Positions 50,575-58,563 of a stretch of DNA of 64,000 nt are shown piece by piece. The position numbers and the translations under genes were made by a program. Below the pieces are notes generated by a model that made no database searches, had not been told where the DNA came from, and saw only the letters and a list, made by a program, of their open reading frames with translations. The DNA is from UBA947 sp031550975 (lineage in GTDB: Bacteria > Cyanobacteriota > Vampirovibrionia > Gastranaerophilales > Gastranaerophilaceae): positions 62,001 to 126,000 of the forward strand of contig JAVBOC010000001.1 of NCBI GenBank assembly GCA_031550975.1. The letters are read 5' to 3'. The stretch's first letter is position 1, and every line of letters begins with the position of its first letter.

Positions 50575-51867
50575 TTATAAGGTAATCGGCCAGTAAAAAT
50601 CGACCAGATATGACGCGGCGTCAATCGGGTGGGAAAGGAACTTTAATTCCTTTGAGCTTTTGATTTGCTGATAAGTCGGGATGTCAATGCGCGAAGAACC
50701 CTCTTTATATTTTAGGTTGTAAATATTATATAAGAGTTTTTCGCAACGCTTGTCCACAAAAAGACAGCGCTCGCCGTCAGCGGTGCAGATTTTCGCGTTA
50801 AAAGCCGCGATTCTGCTTTTAATCGGCGGGTTGAAGGCTTTAATCCTGATTTCTGCGTCATATCCGTAACCCAGCAGGCGTTTTTTGATAATAACGTAGT
50901 TGGTATATTCGCTGGTGCAGCTTCGGTTGTCGCCGGAAGCGTCCCCATTTACAATAACAGCTCCCTGATGGTTTGGGTAGCGTCGGAAAAATTCCTCGCA
51001 AGCCCGCGCGGTTGTGGTGTTTTCCATCACTATTTCGTCAAAATAAAAAACCTTATCCTCGGTTTTGTGCGCTAAAACCCAACACATTGGGTCGACGTTG
51101 AAGTCGCAGCTTATGTACAAATCCAATTCGGGACGGTAAGAGATTTCGCGAATATTATCATCAGTGAAATCCTTAATCACAAGCCCGCTGTTGTAATCCG
51201 CGTTTTGCGCAAGCACAAAAATCTTGTAATATTGCTCGTCATAAAGTTTTTTTAACTCATCACAGAACCCTTGAGGGAGGTAAATGTTTTCAGTCGTTGG
51301 CGCGCTAATTAAACGGTAATTTGGAGTAGGGTTTTCCATAAAAGTTTTGTAAACCCAGCCGCGCTGCATCTCGGGGTTTGTATGTCCAAAAATCCTGTAA
51401 GTAAAATTTCCCCAGTTTTTCTTGGTTTTTTGTCGCATACGGCTAATTAAGACTTTAAAAGTCTCAAACGGAATATCTGACATCTCCTCGATTTCGACAA
51501 ACCCTAGGTTGAGAGATTTTAACTTGTTGGGTTCATCAAAATGCCTAAAAAGAATTTCCGAACCGTTTTTAAAAGAAAGTTTTTGCTGTGAAGCTGACCA
51601 ATCATAATCAATCCCTTCGATAAACCCGATGTTTTCAAAATGTTCAAAATAGGTCTGGAGGGTTGTGTCACGCACGAGGGTGTAGGTTTGCGCGCCGACC
51701 AGCCCGCGAATCCCGGGGAATTTCATACACAACAAAATACCCAGCAAAGAACCCGCAAAGGTCTTTCCTGAGCCGTAACCGCCTTGATATACCGCGACAT
51801 CAAGGGAATAATTATGCGGGATTTCTAAAAACTCCCGCTGCGCTTTGAGTAAATTGTATTGCATCAT
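50575..51867 (-). CDS. terL: Phage terminase large subunit
   Basis: A 430-residue DNA-packaging motor. The ATPase half has GGYGSGKT (Walker A, residues 29-36) and LGFVEIEEMSD (Walker B with catalytic Glu). The nuclease half has CDFNVDPMCWV, VNGDASGDN and HPIDAASYLVD, the Asp triad of the RNase H fold. The start overlaps the preceding gene by 4 bp (ATGA). Confidence 0.92.
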   Translation of the reverse strand: MMQYNLLKAQREFLEIPHNYSLDVAVYQGGYGSGKTFAGSLLGILLCMKFPGIRGLVGAQTYTLVRDTTLQTYFEHFENIGFIEGIDYDWSASQQKLSFKNGSEILFRHFDEPNKLKSLNLGFVEIEEMSDIPFETFKVLISRMRQKTKKNWGNFTYRIFGHTNPEMQRGWVYKTFMENPTPNYRLISAPTTENIYLPQGFCDELKKLYDEQYYKIFVLAQNADYNSGLVIKDFTDDNIREISYRPELDLYISCDFNVDPMCWVLAHKTEDKVFYFDEIVMENTTTARACEEFFRRYPNHQGAVIVNGDASGDNRSCTSEYTNYVIIKKRLLGYGYDAEIRIKAFNPPIKSRIAAFNAKICTADGERCLFVDKRCEKLLYNIYNLKYKEGSSRIDIPTYQQIKSSKELKFLSHPIDAASYLVDFYWPITL

Positions 51868-52709
51868 TTGCTTCTATAATACCCTTTAACTTCAGTTCCG
51901 TCGGCTTTTGTGTAACCCTCAACATAAATGAGCCCGCTGCCGGATGCACTTGAGGCTTTGAGTTCATCATTTGTTGGCACACCGATAGAATTCATTTGAG
52001 CGTTAATTTCTTTTTCTGCCGCGGCATATTCTTTTGTTGACATCGCTGCAATATCTTCGCGCGAATAAATTTTCGAGCTTCCGCTCTCAGGGTTTTTGTA
52101 ATCTGAATAATCTTTGCTCTCCCCCTCGGGTTTAATTTTTCCGTCTTTTGCCTGTTCCATAATCGCAGACTCGTTGTGTTCAAATTCTTCCCGACTCATC
52201 TTGCCAATTTCTTCGCGGGTAAAGGGTTTATCAACCGCAGCTGCTCCGCCTGAGGATTTTCCCTCTTTTTTCAGTTTGTCATAATTTTCAAATTTCCGAG
52301 TGTCTTGTTTGGGGTCTGTAATAAGTTCACCTTTTTTCATTCGTCCTACTATTTTTTCGGCAATCTTATTTTCAATCACTTTAGAAGTCATTTTTTCTTT
52401 TGAGTTGTTGATTTCTTTCAAAACCTCCTCGCCAATTTCACGACCAATAGCGTTGTTCCAAAGATCCATATTTTTTGAAGTGGGACCACTCCCAGAGCTG
52501 TTGGGGCCAATTTTTTCATTGAAATCACCTAATGTCTTTGCATGTATACTACCGTTAGCTACTAAGTATGCTGATGCAAAAGCATGTCTAAATGCGTCTT
52601 CTTCATCGTCGGCACCTTTCTGGACTGGATTAGTTTTTAAGTTATACTTTTTTTGATATTCTTGTGCTTTTTTATCGCATTCATTTTTGATTGTTAAATA
52701 ATTTACCAT
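51864..52709 (-). CDS. Phage-borne effector-like protein (DUF6973-like domain plus scaffold-type motifs)
   Basis: A 281-residue soluble protein. Residues about 33-100 (EEDAFRHAFASAYLVANGS and NMDLWNNAIGREIGEEV) resemble, from memory, the DUF6973-type domain (DAFRHA-x-MDL-x-NNAxGR) found in polymorphic toxins. Residues about 161-192 carry FTREEIGKMSREEFEHNESA, close to the last residues of the scaffold-like protein at 58564-59268; a weaker copy (YSREDIAAMSTKEYAAAEKE) follows near 214. A toxin attached to a head-targeting motif is one reading; a structural protein is the other. GAAAGGAAA precedes ATG 52709. Confidence 0.5.
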   Translation of the reverse strand: MVNYLTIKNECDKKAQEYQKKYNLKTNPVQKGADDEEDAFRHAFASAYLVANGSIHAKTLGDFNEKIGPNSSGSGPTSKNMDLWNNAIGREIGEEVLKEINNSKEKMTSKVIENKIAEKIVGRMKKGELITDPKQDTRKFENYDKLKKEGKSSGGAAAVDKPFTREEIGKMSREEFEHNESAIMEQAKDGKIKPEGESKDYSDYKNPESGSSKIYSREDIAAMSTKEYAAAEKEINAQMNSIGVPTNDELKASSASGSGLIYVEGYTKADGTEVKGYYRSK

Positions 52710-52725
52710 AGTTTTTCCTTTCTTG

Positions 52726-52734
52726 TGCTATACT
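52726..52734 (+). promoter_or_regulatory. Extended -10 for leaderless membrane protein transcript
   Basis: TG-C-TATACT ends 6 nt before ATG 52741. No ribosome site is present. Confidence 0.6.
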
Positions 52735-52740
52735 CATTTT

Positions 52741-53106
52741 ATGAAAACGGACTTTGTTAAAAAATCTTATTCATTAGGGCTGTTATCCCTGTTTGGTTAC
52801 GTAGTTTTCTCGGTGTTATTTTTGATAGTTGTGTGCAATTTTGATACCAAGTATAATGAAGGCTTAACATACTCTTTTATGGCTCTTGATTTATTTCTTG
52901 CAAATACGAGAAAAGTATTTTTAGAAATTCAGGCAGGACTTGTTATACTTTTAGTGGTCGAATTAATTTTAAATAAAAGCAAAAAACTGCCTAAGAATGG
53001 TTTAACAGTACCTGCTGTTCTGGTTAAACTTTATCCATACCTACTTTGGATAGGAATCTCTTTTGCCCTTATTTTTTTATCGATTTTGCTATTGCCCCTG
53101 TATTGA
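52741..53106 (+). CDS. Small membrane protein, candidate immunity gene
   Basis: A 121-residue protein with three membrane helices (about residues 12-35, 60-76, 92-118) and short charged loops. It is transcribed divergently from the effector-like gene, 31 bp away, from its own promoter (52726-52734). Small membrane proteins next to toxin-like genes often give immunity, and separate expression in a lysogen would fit. There is no family match, so this is inference from context. Confidence 0.5.
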   Translation: MKTDFVKKSYSLGLLSLFGYVVFSVLFLIVVCNFDTKYNEGLTYSFMALDLFLANTRKVFLEIQAGLVILLVVELILNKSKKLPKNGLTVPAVLVKLYPYLLWIGISFALIFLSILLLPLY

Positions 53107-53183
53107 AAATTTTATACTAAAAAAAGTGCCGCCGGGATTGAAAAGGATTAAGAAGAAGAGTTGCGGCGGCACAAGATGGTGTT

Positions 53184-54911
53184 TTATTGTTGGATTAAAG
53201 AGTCAAGGATATTTGCGGATTGCATTGTTTTTGGAAGAGCCATTGCAGGGGTCTCATCAAGTAAGAAGTTGTCGGAGTTTTCGACCCCATACTGTTCAAG
53301 TGCGAATTTAAAGCACTCAAGCCAGTCGATTCTCTCGCCCACGACAGGAACTTGCGCAAAGGATTTTACGATTTCAAACAATTCTTTTAGACGTGTTTTT
53401 CTCTGATAAGTTGCTTTTCTGTCCCCGTAACGGTAATTATAACGGGCATTACGCACATTGTCGTCAATTTCAAGAAAGAGAGTTTTTCCGCGTTCGTTAA
53501 TCCCGATAACTTCGCGGCCTAGTTTAAAATTAGAGATAATTTCGGCGGTTTTTTCGACCATCGGGATAATAATTTTTCTGCTGATTGAATCTAAAATCAT
53601 ATTCAGGCGTGCTTCCTGACCGCTCACAGAATAGTTTAACTCCGTTGCGGTACGCTGCATTGAGCCAAGATTGCCTGACATGTTTTTGAAGATTCCCGTT
53701 GCACTTTCAATTGTTGATTTGAAGTAGTTCAAGAAATCCCAGCCGACCATAGCTTTGTCAAACGCAAGCGGTGACGGCGGATTCGGCATAAGCGCCGCAT
53801 CGTATTCAATGATTTTGCCCGGTTTAACTTCTTGTTCGCCTTTAAAAGAACCTTTAGGCGCCAAATACGGCGGGTTCATCATAAGCGCAAGCGCGTCAAG
53901 CTGTTTGTTCAAAATAGTTGATGCGATGTTGTTCATAATCAACGCGACGCGCAACGGTGGGATTCCGCGCCCTGTTTCAGGGGATTCAATGATGTTTGCA
54001 TGAATGAATGGGTTAATTACAAACGGATTTTCTTCAAAGCGGATGATTTCGCGGCGGCCGGCTATGGTTACAAGATGATTTTTCATAATCGTCCCGTCAG
54101 AAAGTTCAATATCTCCCCAGAATTCCAAGATCTCAACTTTGCTGCCGTCCGTTGCTTTCTCCGCCAGTCTCTTGTTTCTAGTCCCTATTCCCTTTTTAGC
54201 CACCACTCCTTTCAGGTTTTCTAATTTCTCGTCATCCAATAAGTTGTTCGCATCATCGGATTTGAGTTCGTCGATTGAGCGATATGTGCGATAAATCTTT
54301 GCGCAGTTATCCCAGTTGTCCGTGTTGGATTTATCAAACACAAAATCTTCAGCATTAACGTGTTTAATCCGTGCGTTGTCATAAGTAACTTTTTCTTCCA
54401 CAACAAAACCGGTGCTTTCAGGATCAAAAAGCTGTTCTTCAAAAGTCTGCGCGCGGCGGGTCGATTTGACGCGTGTTTCCCAACCCACGAATAGTGTACA
54501 TTCTCCGGTTTCGACGATACCGTCAATAATCTTTTCCATCTCGTCTTGAATATTCATTTGCTCAAGCGTGTTAACAAGCATCGCTTTTTGGCGGTTCGCA
54601 AAGACTTGAGTCTGCGGGGTTGTGCCGGAAACATCAAACATCGCATCAGGGTGGGTGAATAAATTCTCGCTGATGTGGGATTTTAAAGTCTGTGCCAATT
54701 CATAGATGTCAGGCAATTCAATTTTGCTGTCCCAGCCGTTGGCTTGCGGGATGGTTGAATTATAAATCGCATTACGAACAAGTTTAATATCGCTTAATTG
54801 TGAGAGTCTCAAATCCTCGTATTTGTCATACTTTGTCGTAATCGCATTTACTAAAAAGAGCTGTTCATCAGCTCCGGGTTGCTTTGTTAAATCGGTTGTT
54901 TCTAATTGCAT
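53184..54911 (-). CDS. Phage portal protein (podovirus type), with repeat insertion
   Basis: A 575-residue portal forming the dodecameric gate of the head. The lengths and segments PDIYELAQTLKSHISENLF, ILNKQLDALALMMNPPYLAP and GNLGSMQRTATELNYSVSGQ resemble head-to-tail connectors of P22/T7-like podoviruses. ATG 54911 is preceded by AAAGGAG; upstream in-frame codons are non-coding leader. Residues about 238-247 (KKGIGTRNKR) are encoded by a TAGGGACTAG-type repeat (54171-54198), another in-frame insertion. Confidence 0.85.
   Translation of the reverse strand: MQLETTDLTKQPGADEQLFLVNAITTKYDKYEDLRLSQLSDIKLVRNAIYNSTIPQANGWDSKIELPDIYELAQTLKSHISENLFTHPDAMFDVSGTTPQTQVFANRQKAMLVNTLEQMNIQDEMEKIIDGIVETGECTLFVGWETRVKSTRRAQTFEEQLFDPESTGFVVEEKVTYDNARIKHVNAEDFVFDKSNTDNWDNCAKIYRTYRSIDELKSDDANNLLDDEKLENLKGVVAKKGIGTRNKRLAEKATDGSKVEILEFWGDIELSDGTIMKNHLVTIAGRREIIRFEENPFVINPFIHANIIESPETGRGIPPLRVALIMNNIASTILNKQLDALALMMNPPYLAPKGSFKGEQEVKPGKIIEYDAALMPNPPSPLAFDKAMVGWDFLNYFKSTIESATGIFKNMSGNLGSMQRTATELNYSVSGQEARLNMILDSISRKIIIPMVEKTAEIISNFKLGREVIGINERGKTLFLEIDDNVRNARYNYRYGDRKATYQRKTRLKELFEIVKSFAQVPVVGERIDWLECFKFALEQYGVENSDNFLLDETPAMALPKTMQSANILDSLIQQ
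54171..54198. repeat. TAGGGACTAG-type repeat (R5) inside the portal gene
   Basis: CTTGTTTCTAGTCCCTATTC followed by CCTTTTT; the same TTTCTAGTCCCT core is found inside the YmdB-type gene and at 59533-59600. Confidence 0.7.
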
Positions 54912-54997
54912 AAATTTCTCCTTTTGTTGTTTCTTTTGTGTGGAATTTAATGTATAATAATTTCTGTTGGATTTGTAAATTTGGGAAGTAAACACAA

Positions 54998-55483
54998 GTG
55001 CTGCACAAAAATGATTTTATTCTTGAATACAAGTTGCCATTGGTGGCGAAAATCTTTTTAACATTACTTGGTCTGTATACATTGTTTTTTATAGTTGGGG
55101 GATTGGCTGCACCAATTCTGGCGTATTTCCATAAATTTGAGGCTGCGGGTACTCTGTATTCATTGCTTTCGGCAAGCTGCATGCAAGATGCTTTACACTC
55201 GTTCTGGATTATGGGATATCAAACAGCAATTTGCGGAAGATGTTTTGGCGCTTACACAGGGTTTTTGATTTCAGTCGCTGGGGCGATCTTGGGCTATAGG
55301 TTCGGTTGGAAAATGTTTCTTGCTTTTGCAATAATTGGATTTGGCGAAAAGCTACTTGAGCTATCAGGTTTTGTAGCAAATAATATTATTCGATATATTT
55401 CCGGTTGCTTTCTGGGCTGCTTTTTGTTTATAATAATAATTGTGCTGGTTAGAGTGTTTAGGAAGGAAGAAAAAGATGTTTAA
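54998..55483 (+). CDS. DUF2085-type small membrane protein
   Basis: A 161-residue membrane protein with four helices. SLLSASCMQDALHSFWIMGY and CGRCFGAYTGFLI match the DUF2085 pattern (Cys, Ser-Phe, then C-x-RC-x-G-x-Y-x-G). The family function is unknown. It starts at GTG 54998 after GGAAG, runs opposite to the virion genes between portal and acetyltransferase, and overlaps the next gene by 8 bp. It is probably cargo expressed apart from the virion genes. Confidence 0.65.
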   Translation: MLHKNDFILEYKLPLVAKIFLTLLGLYTLFFIVGGLAAPILAYFHKFEAAGTLYSLLSASCMQDALHSFWIMGYQTAICGRCFGAYTGFLISVAGAILGYRFGWKMFLAFAIIGFGEKLLELSGFVANNIIRYISGCFLGCFLFIIIIVLVRVFRKEEKDV

Positions 55484-56093
55484 AAAGGTAATGGCGTTAC
55501 TGCTCGTGGGTTATTTATTGTTGCTGCAAACAGGTATGGTCAAAGTTGTTGCAGACAATAATGAAGCAAAGAACTTAAAAGAGTTTTTGAGCACCCTTGA
55601 CGAGGTAACGATTAAATATGATTACCCGGGAATGAAGCTTGCTGCGGCTAATACCAAAGGGGTTGTCCTTCCTGCAGGAACACCGATTATCCTGAGAACA
55701 AATGAAACTTTAAGCACTGAGAGTTTGACCTCAGGCACCAATGTAAGATTTTCTGTTGTGAGTGACGTTATTGTCGATGGTCAAATTCTTATTAAGTCTG
55801 GTTCACAAGCAACCGCACAGGTGTCATATTCCAAGCGCAAAAATTATGGTGGAACTGGTGGAGAAGTGAGCGTTTCTGACTTCTCAGTAAATGCGATTGA
55901 CGGCGCATACATTCCTCTGACTGCTTCTATTTCAGCAAAAGGTGAAGAAAAAGTAGGGTTAACCTGGGGGCTAGGGCTGCTTATTTGTCCGTTATTTTTG
56001 TTGATGAAGGGTGAGGACGCAACTATCCCTGCAGGAACTACAAAAAGTGTTTATACTTTAACTAATGTGACAATTTCACCTGAAAGAATCTAA
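55476..56093 (+). CDS. Exported beta-rich protein, unknown function
   Basis: A 205-residue protein with a signal peptide (VMALLLVGYLLLLQTGM). The mature part repeats short beta patterns (GTPIILRTNETLS, VDGQILIKSGSQATAQV, DGAYIPLTASIS) and a hydrophobic segment GLGLLICPLFLLMKG near the end, then IPAGTTKSVYTL. Similar proteins occur in many bacterial genomes without a known role. AAGGAAG precedes ATG 55476, and it is coupled to the DUF2085 gene. Confidence 0.6.
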   Translation: MFKKVMALLLVGYLLLLQTGMVKVVADNNEAKNLKEFLSTLDEVTIKYDYPGMKLAAANTKGVVLPAGTPIILRTNETLSTESLTSGTNVRFSVVSDVIVDGQILIKSGSQATAQVSYSKRKNYGGTGGEVSVSDFSVNAIDGAYIPLTASISAKGEEKVGLTWGLGLLICPLFLLMKGEDATIPAGTTKSVYTLTNVTISPERI

Positions 56094-56608
56094 TCTCTCC
56101 AAAGGCTATAAATATCTATATCCTGAGGTTTTCCTCTGCGTTGGGTTTCGGCTTTTAAGGTTGCTTCCTTTGTAAAGCCGGTCTGTCTGAGAATCGTTTT
56201 CACACGGGAGTTTTCGGGGTAAATAAGAGCCTTTAATTTTGTGAATTCCAGTTCTTCAAAACAGAATTTTATAAACAAAGCACTGCTTTCTTTTGTGTAT
56301 TTCCCCCAGACGCTTTTGTCAAAACAGGCAATGACTTCTGCGCAGTGAAGATTCTCGCGGCAGCCCGTGATGTTTTCTAAATACATAAAGCCAACGGCGT
56401 TCCCATCGCGCACGATTACCCAGAAAAACGGGCTTATACGCTCAACAAGATCGACGAAATATTCAAAAAATGTTCCTTTGCGGTGCGCAAAATCATCGTC
56501 TAGGAATTTTTGCCAACGCAGGTACAAAAACATGGCTTGCGTTAGATATTGTGTGTTGTGAAATTCGCCTGTTTCGCGGTCAATATAGAGATTTCTAAAT
56601 CTATCCAT
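56090..56608 (-). CDS. GNAT-type acetyltransferase, phage-encoded
   Basis: A 172-residue protein with a GNAT-like core: FFWVIVRDGNAVGFMYLENI, AEVIACFDKSVWGKYTKESS (acetyl-CoA loop region, altered from the usual Q/R-xx-GxG/A), ALIYPENSRVKTILRQTGF and the ending RRGKPQDIDIYSLW. Acetyltransferases in this position are common among head genes of podoviruses. ATG 56608 is preferred; a TTG at 56620 is an alternative. The end overlaps the convergent exported-protein gene by 4 bp. Confidence 0.7.
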   Translation of the reverse strand: MDRFRNLYIDRETGEFHNTQYLTQAMFLYLRWQKFLDDDFAHRKGTFFEYFVDLVERISPFFWVIVRDGNAVGFMYLENITGCRENLHCAEVIACFDKSVWGKYTKESSALFIKFCFEELEFTKLKALIYPENSRVKTILRQTGFTKEATLKAETQRRGKPQDIDIYSLWRD

Positions 56609-56951
56609 CGGCCCGTTCAAATTTTACATAAGCATCGTCGGTTACAAAAGCGTTTAACTGTCCGCTTGATATTTTTTGACGGACTTCATGCTGCAAACCG
56701 ATTAAGGCTTCGGCCTGAATCCCGTTGATGAAGGTTTCGGTTTTGTTTCTGCGGTTAAAAAGTCTGTAGGTTGAATTAGCCGAAAAAATCAATTCTGTCG
56801 GTACTTGAGCGATATCGGTGTAGGTTTTTTTAACAGGTTTTTCTTTTGAACGACGAAATTCTTCGTCTAGTTCGTTCTCAATTTTTATCCTGATTAATTC
56901 CTCCAATGAGGCGTTATTTAGAAGCATTTCTTCTGTGTCTTTATTTTTCAT
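56601..56951 (-). CDS. Uncharacterised phage protein between TerS and acetyltransferase
   Basis: A 116-residue charged protein. The first 45 residues are helical (NNASLEELIRIKIENELDEE); the middle has a strand-rich part (PTELIFSANSTYRLFNRRNK). It lies 13 bp after the small terminase and overlaps the acetyltransferase. No family recognised; a head or packaging role is likely from position. Confidence 0.55.
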   Translation of the reverse strand: MKNKDTEEMLLNNASLEELIRIKIENELDEEFRRSKEKPVKKTYTDIAQVPTELIFSANSTYRLFNRRNKTETFINGIQAEALIGLQHEVRQKISSGQLNAFVTDDAYVKFERADG

Positions 56952-56964
56952 GGGTACTCCTTTT

Positions 56965-57402
56965 TTAAATTTTATTGTCGTCCAGGTTTGAAATAGTTAT
57001 AATTTTTGCCTGTTTGTATTCGGTTTCGTTATCGTCAGAATTGAAACCCAGGTACTTGCATAGGCTCTCGAGTGCCTTTAAGCCTGCTGAAGTGTCGCGC
57101 AGCTTTTTCTTTCCGGTCGGGTTGCCTTCTTTGTCTTGAATGTCTTCTTCTTCAAGCGAAAACTCTGCTATTTGAAGCAGTTTTTTAATCACGTAACCCT
57201 TGTGAACGCGCAAAGACTGCAAGTGCTCTTGAAGCTGGGTGTTAATTTCTTTTAGAACAAGCGGGTTAGCGAGTAAGTTATCGGCGGTTTCTTTAAGTTC
57301 TTTAGACTTATATCCCGCTTTGCGCGCGCTGTGCTCGCCGTTGAGAGATTTTATATATTCAGTTACGAATTTCTTTTGTTGGGGGATAAGATTATTGTTC
57401 AT
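56965..57402 (-). CDS. terS: Phage terminase small subunit
   Basis: A 145-residue protein of the Terminase_2 family: PQQKKFVTEYIKSLNGEHSA and KAGYKSKELKETADNLLANP form the N-terminal helix-turn-helix that recognises the packaging site; a helical oligomerisation part follows (KKLLQIAEFSLEEEDI). TAGGAAAT precedes ATG 57402. It is separated from TerL by about 5 kb. Confidence 0.85.
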   Translation of the reverse strand: MNNNLIPQQKKFVTEYIKSLNGEHSARKAGYKSKELKETADNLLANPLVLKEINTQLQEHLQSLRVHKGYVIKKLLQIAEFSLEEEDIQDKEGNPTGKKKLRDTSAGLKALESLCKYLGFNSDDNETEYKQAKIITISNLDDNKI

Positions 57403-57439
57403 ATTTCCTACTACTTTTGTAACAGTTTGTTAACGTGAT

Positions 57440-57468
57440 TTGCATTATTTTCAAATAACTGTTATAAT
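57440..57468 (+). promoter_or_regulatory. Promoter of the candidate small RNA
   Basis: TTGCAT (57440-57445), 17-bp spacer, TG-T-TATAAT (hexamer 57463-57468). Confidence 0.7.
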
Positions 57469-57474
57469 AAGCAT

Positions 57475-57540
57475 GCTATTTATATTTCGGCTAGTGTAAA
57501 TCTTAACAGGGGGGATGAATTAAAACTTCCTGTTTTTTTT
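57475..57540 (+). ncRNA. Candidate small RNA in the prophage
   Basis: A good sigma-70 promoter at 57440-57468 is followed within 75 bp by AACAGG-GGG, loop ATGAATTAAAA, CTT-CCTGTT and eight T, a rho-independent terminator. No protein gene on this strand lies between them, apart from an eight-codon ORF, so a transcript of about 66 nt is expected. It points away from terS. Confidence 0.5.
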
Positions 57541-57855
57541 GCCTTCTTTTTCCGAAATCTACGATTTCGTGAAAAATGGCCTCACGGTTTTAAGACAATA
57601 TTGACTGCTTGTTAAGACAGACAAATAGTGAGACGGATTTGCAAGCTGAGGCTGAAGTGTGCAGGTTGACCTGCGGTCAGCGGGGCAAGCAGGCACACGG
57701 AACGCCGTTACTGGCGAGAGAGCAAGACAGCGCAAGTCTTTTACTATCCGTAACAGCCGAAAATAACAAGCTGTTCGCAGGACATGTGAGGCTGTTACGG
57801 ATAGTCTTAATTTTATTCTGGATTGCTTCGCTAACGCTCGCAATGACAAAATCGT

Positions 57856-58494
57856 CTACCTTCTGTACAACTTCACTGACGGACTCTCATCAATGTTCAC
57901 AGAGATTTTTGAACGCAAGTTTGCAAGTGCATCTTTGTACATGCTGTACCAGTAATTGAAACGTATGTGTTTTGGGTTACCTTTTAATCGCATGCAGGTT
58001 CCGTAAACAAGAAGAGGTTCGACAAACGGTTGCGGGATTTGTGAAGTGTCTGTGTCTTCGACAAAGCTTGCTTTTTCGGTGCCGTCTTCATCAATTGCGT
58101 AGTTGTTCGTGTAATAAATTATTTTTAGTGTTTTGTTTTTGTCGAATTTCGGCAATAAAAGCTTGTTGTTAAAAACACTGTAAGCGTCTGAAGATTGTTT
58201 GCCTGTGATGAATTTGTCAAAATCCGGAGTGAAATGAAGTTCAGCGTTGTCGGCATAAATGTTACTTATGCGGCCGTTGATTGTGTTTTCGATTTCTGTT
58301 GTGTTGGCAGGCAGAGGCAGCTCTTTGGTTCTTAATAAGAAATGCCATTTGTCAAACCCGCAAACTTCTGCGTTTAAAACATTCAAAATGTTTTTGATTT
58401 TTTTGTGATCGTTTTTAGTCAGGTCGGCAAAAGACGAAACCTGTTTGTAGTTTAATTCGACCAGGGTTTTGTTTATTAGTTCAAGATAGTTCAT
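57856..58494 (-). CDS. Phage head-tail adaptor (P22 gp4 / tubular-like)
   Basis: A 212-residue protein: NYLELINKTLVELNYKQVSS at the start, helical segment with CGFDKWHFLLRTKELPLPAN, and an end containing PFVEPLLVYGTCMRLKGNPK and WYSMYKDALANLRSK. This order resembles tail accessory factor gp4 and tail tubular adaptors that bind the portal. The call is based on layout and context, not a decisive motif. Confidence 0.6.
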   Translation of the reverse strand: MNYLELINKTLVELNYKQVSSFADLTKNDHKKIKNILNVLNAEVCGFDKWHFLLRTKELPLPANTTEIENTINGRISNIYADNAELHFTPDFDKFITGKQSSDAYSVFNNKLLLPKFDKNKTLKIIYYTNNYAIDEDGTEKASFVEDTDTSQIPQPFVEPLLVYGTCMRLKGNPKHIRFNYWYSMYKDALANLRSKISVNIDESPSVKLYRR

Positions 58495-58563
58495 TGTAAT
58501 ATCCTTTCATTAATCATTAATTATTAGCCTCCAAGCCGGTTTCCCGGCTTCAAGACCCGGAAT

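Larger units (their letters stand above)
57403..57855. other. Intergenic stretch with a candidate small RNA and repeat remnants
   Basis: 453 bp without a protein gene. It holds a plus-strand promoter and terminator (small RNA candidate 57475-57540), a hairpin-rich part (CGAAATCTACGATTTCG), a block shared in reverse with the rny-pepA gap (GGTTGACCTGCGGTCAGC at about 57662), and half of repeat R3 at the right edge. Confidence 0.7.

Noticed and set aside
57473..57500. Eight-codon ORF (MLFIFRLV) at the start of the small RNA candidate
   Set aside because: No ribosome site, too short to judge, and its ATG coincides with the expected transcript start only by chance as far as can be seen.
57609..57959. 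Open frame of 116 codons over the terS-adaptor gap
   Set aside because: It runs through repeat DNA (including the R3 half copy) and into the antisense of the adaptor gene; no ribosome site.
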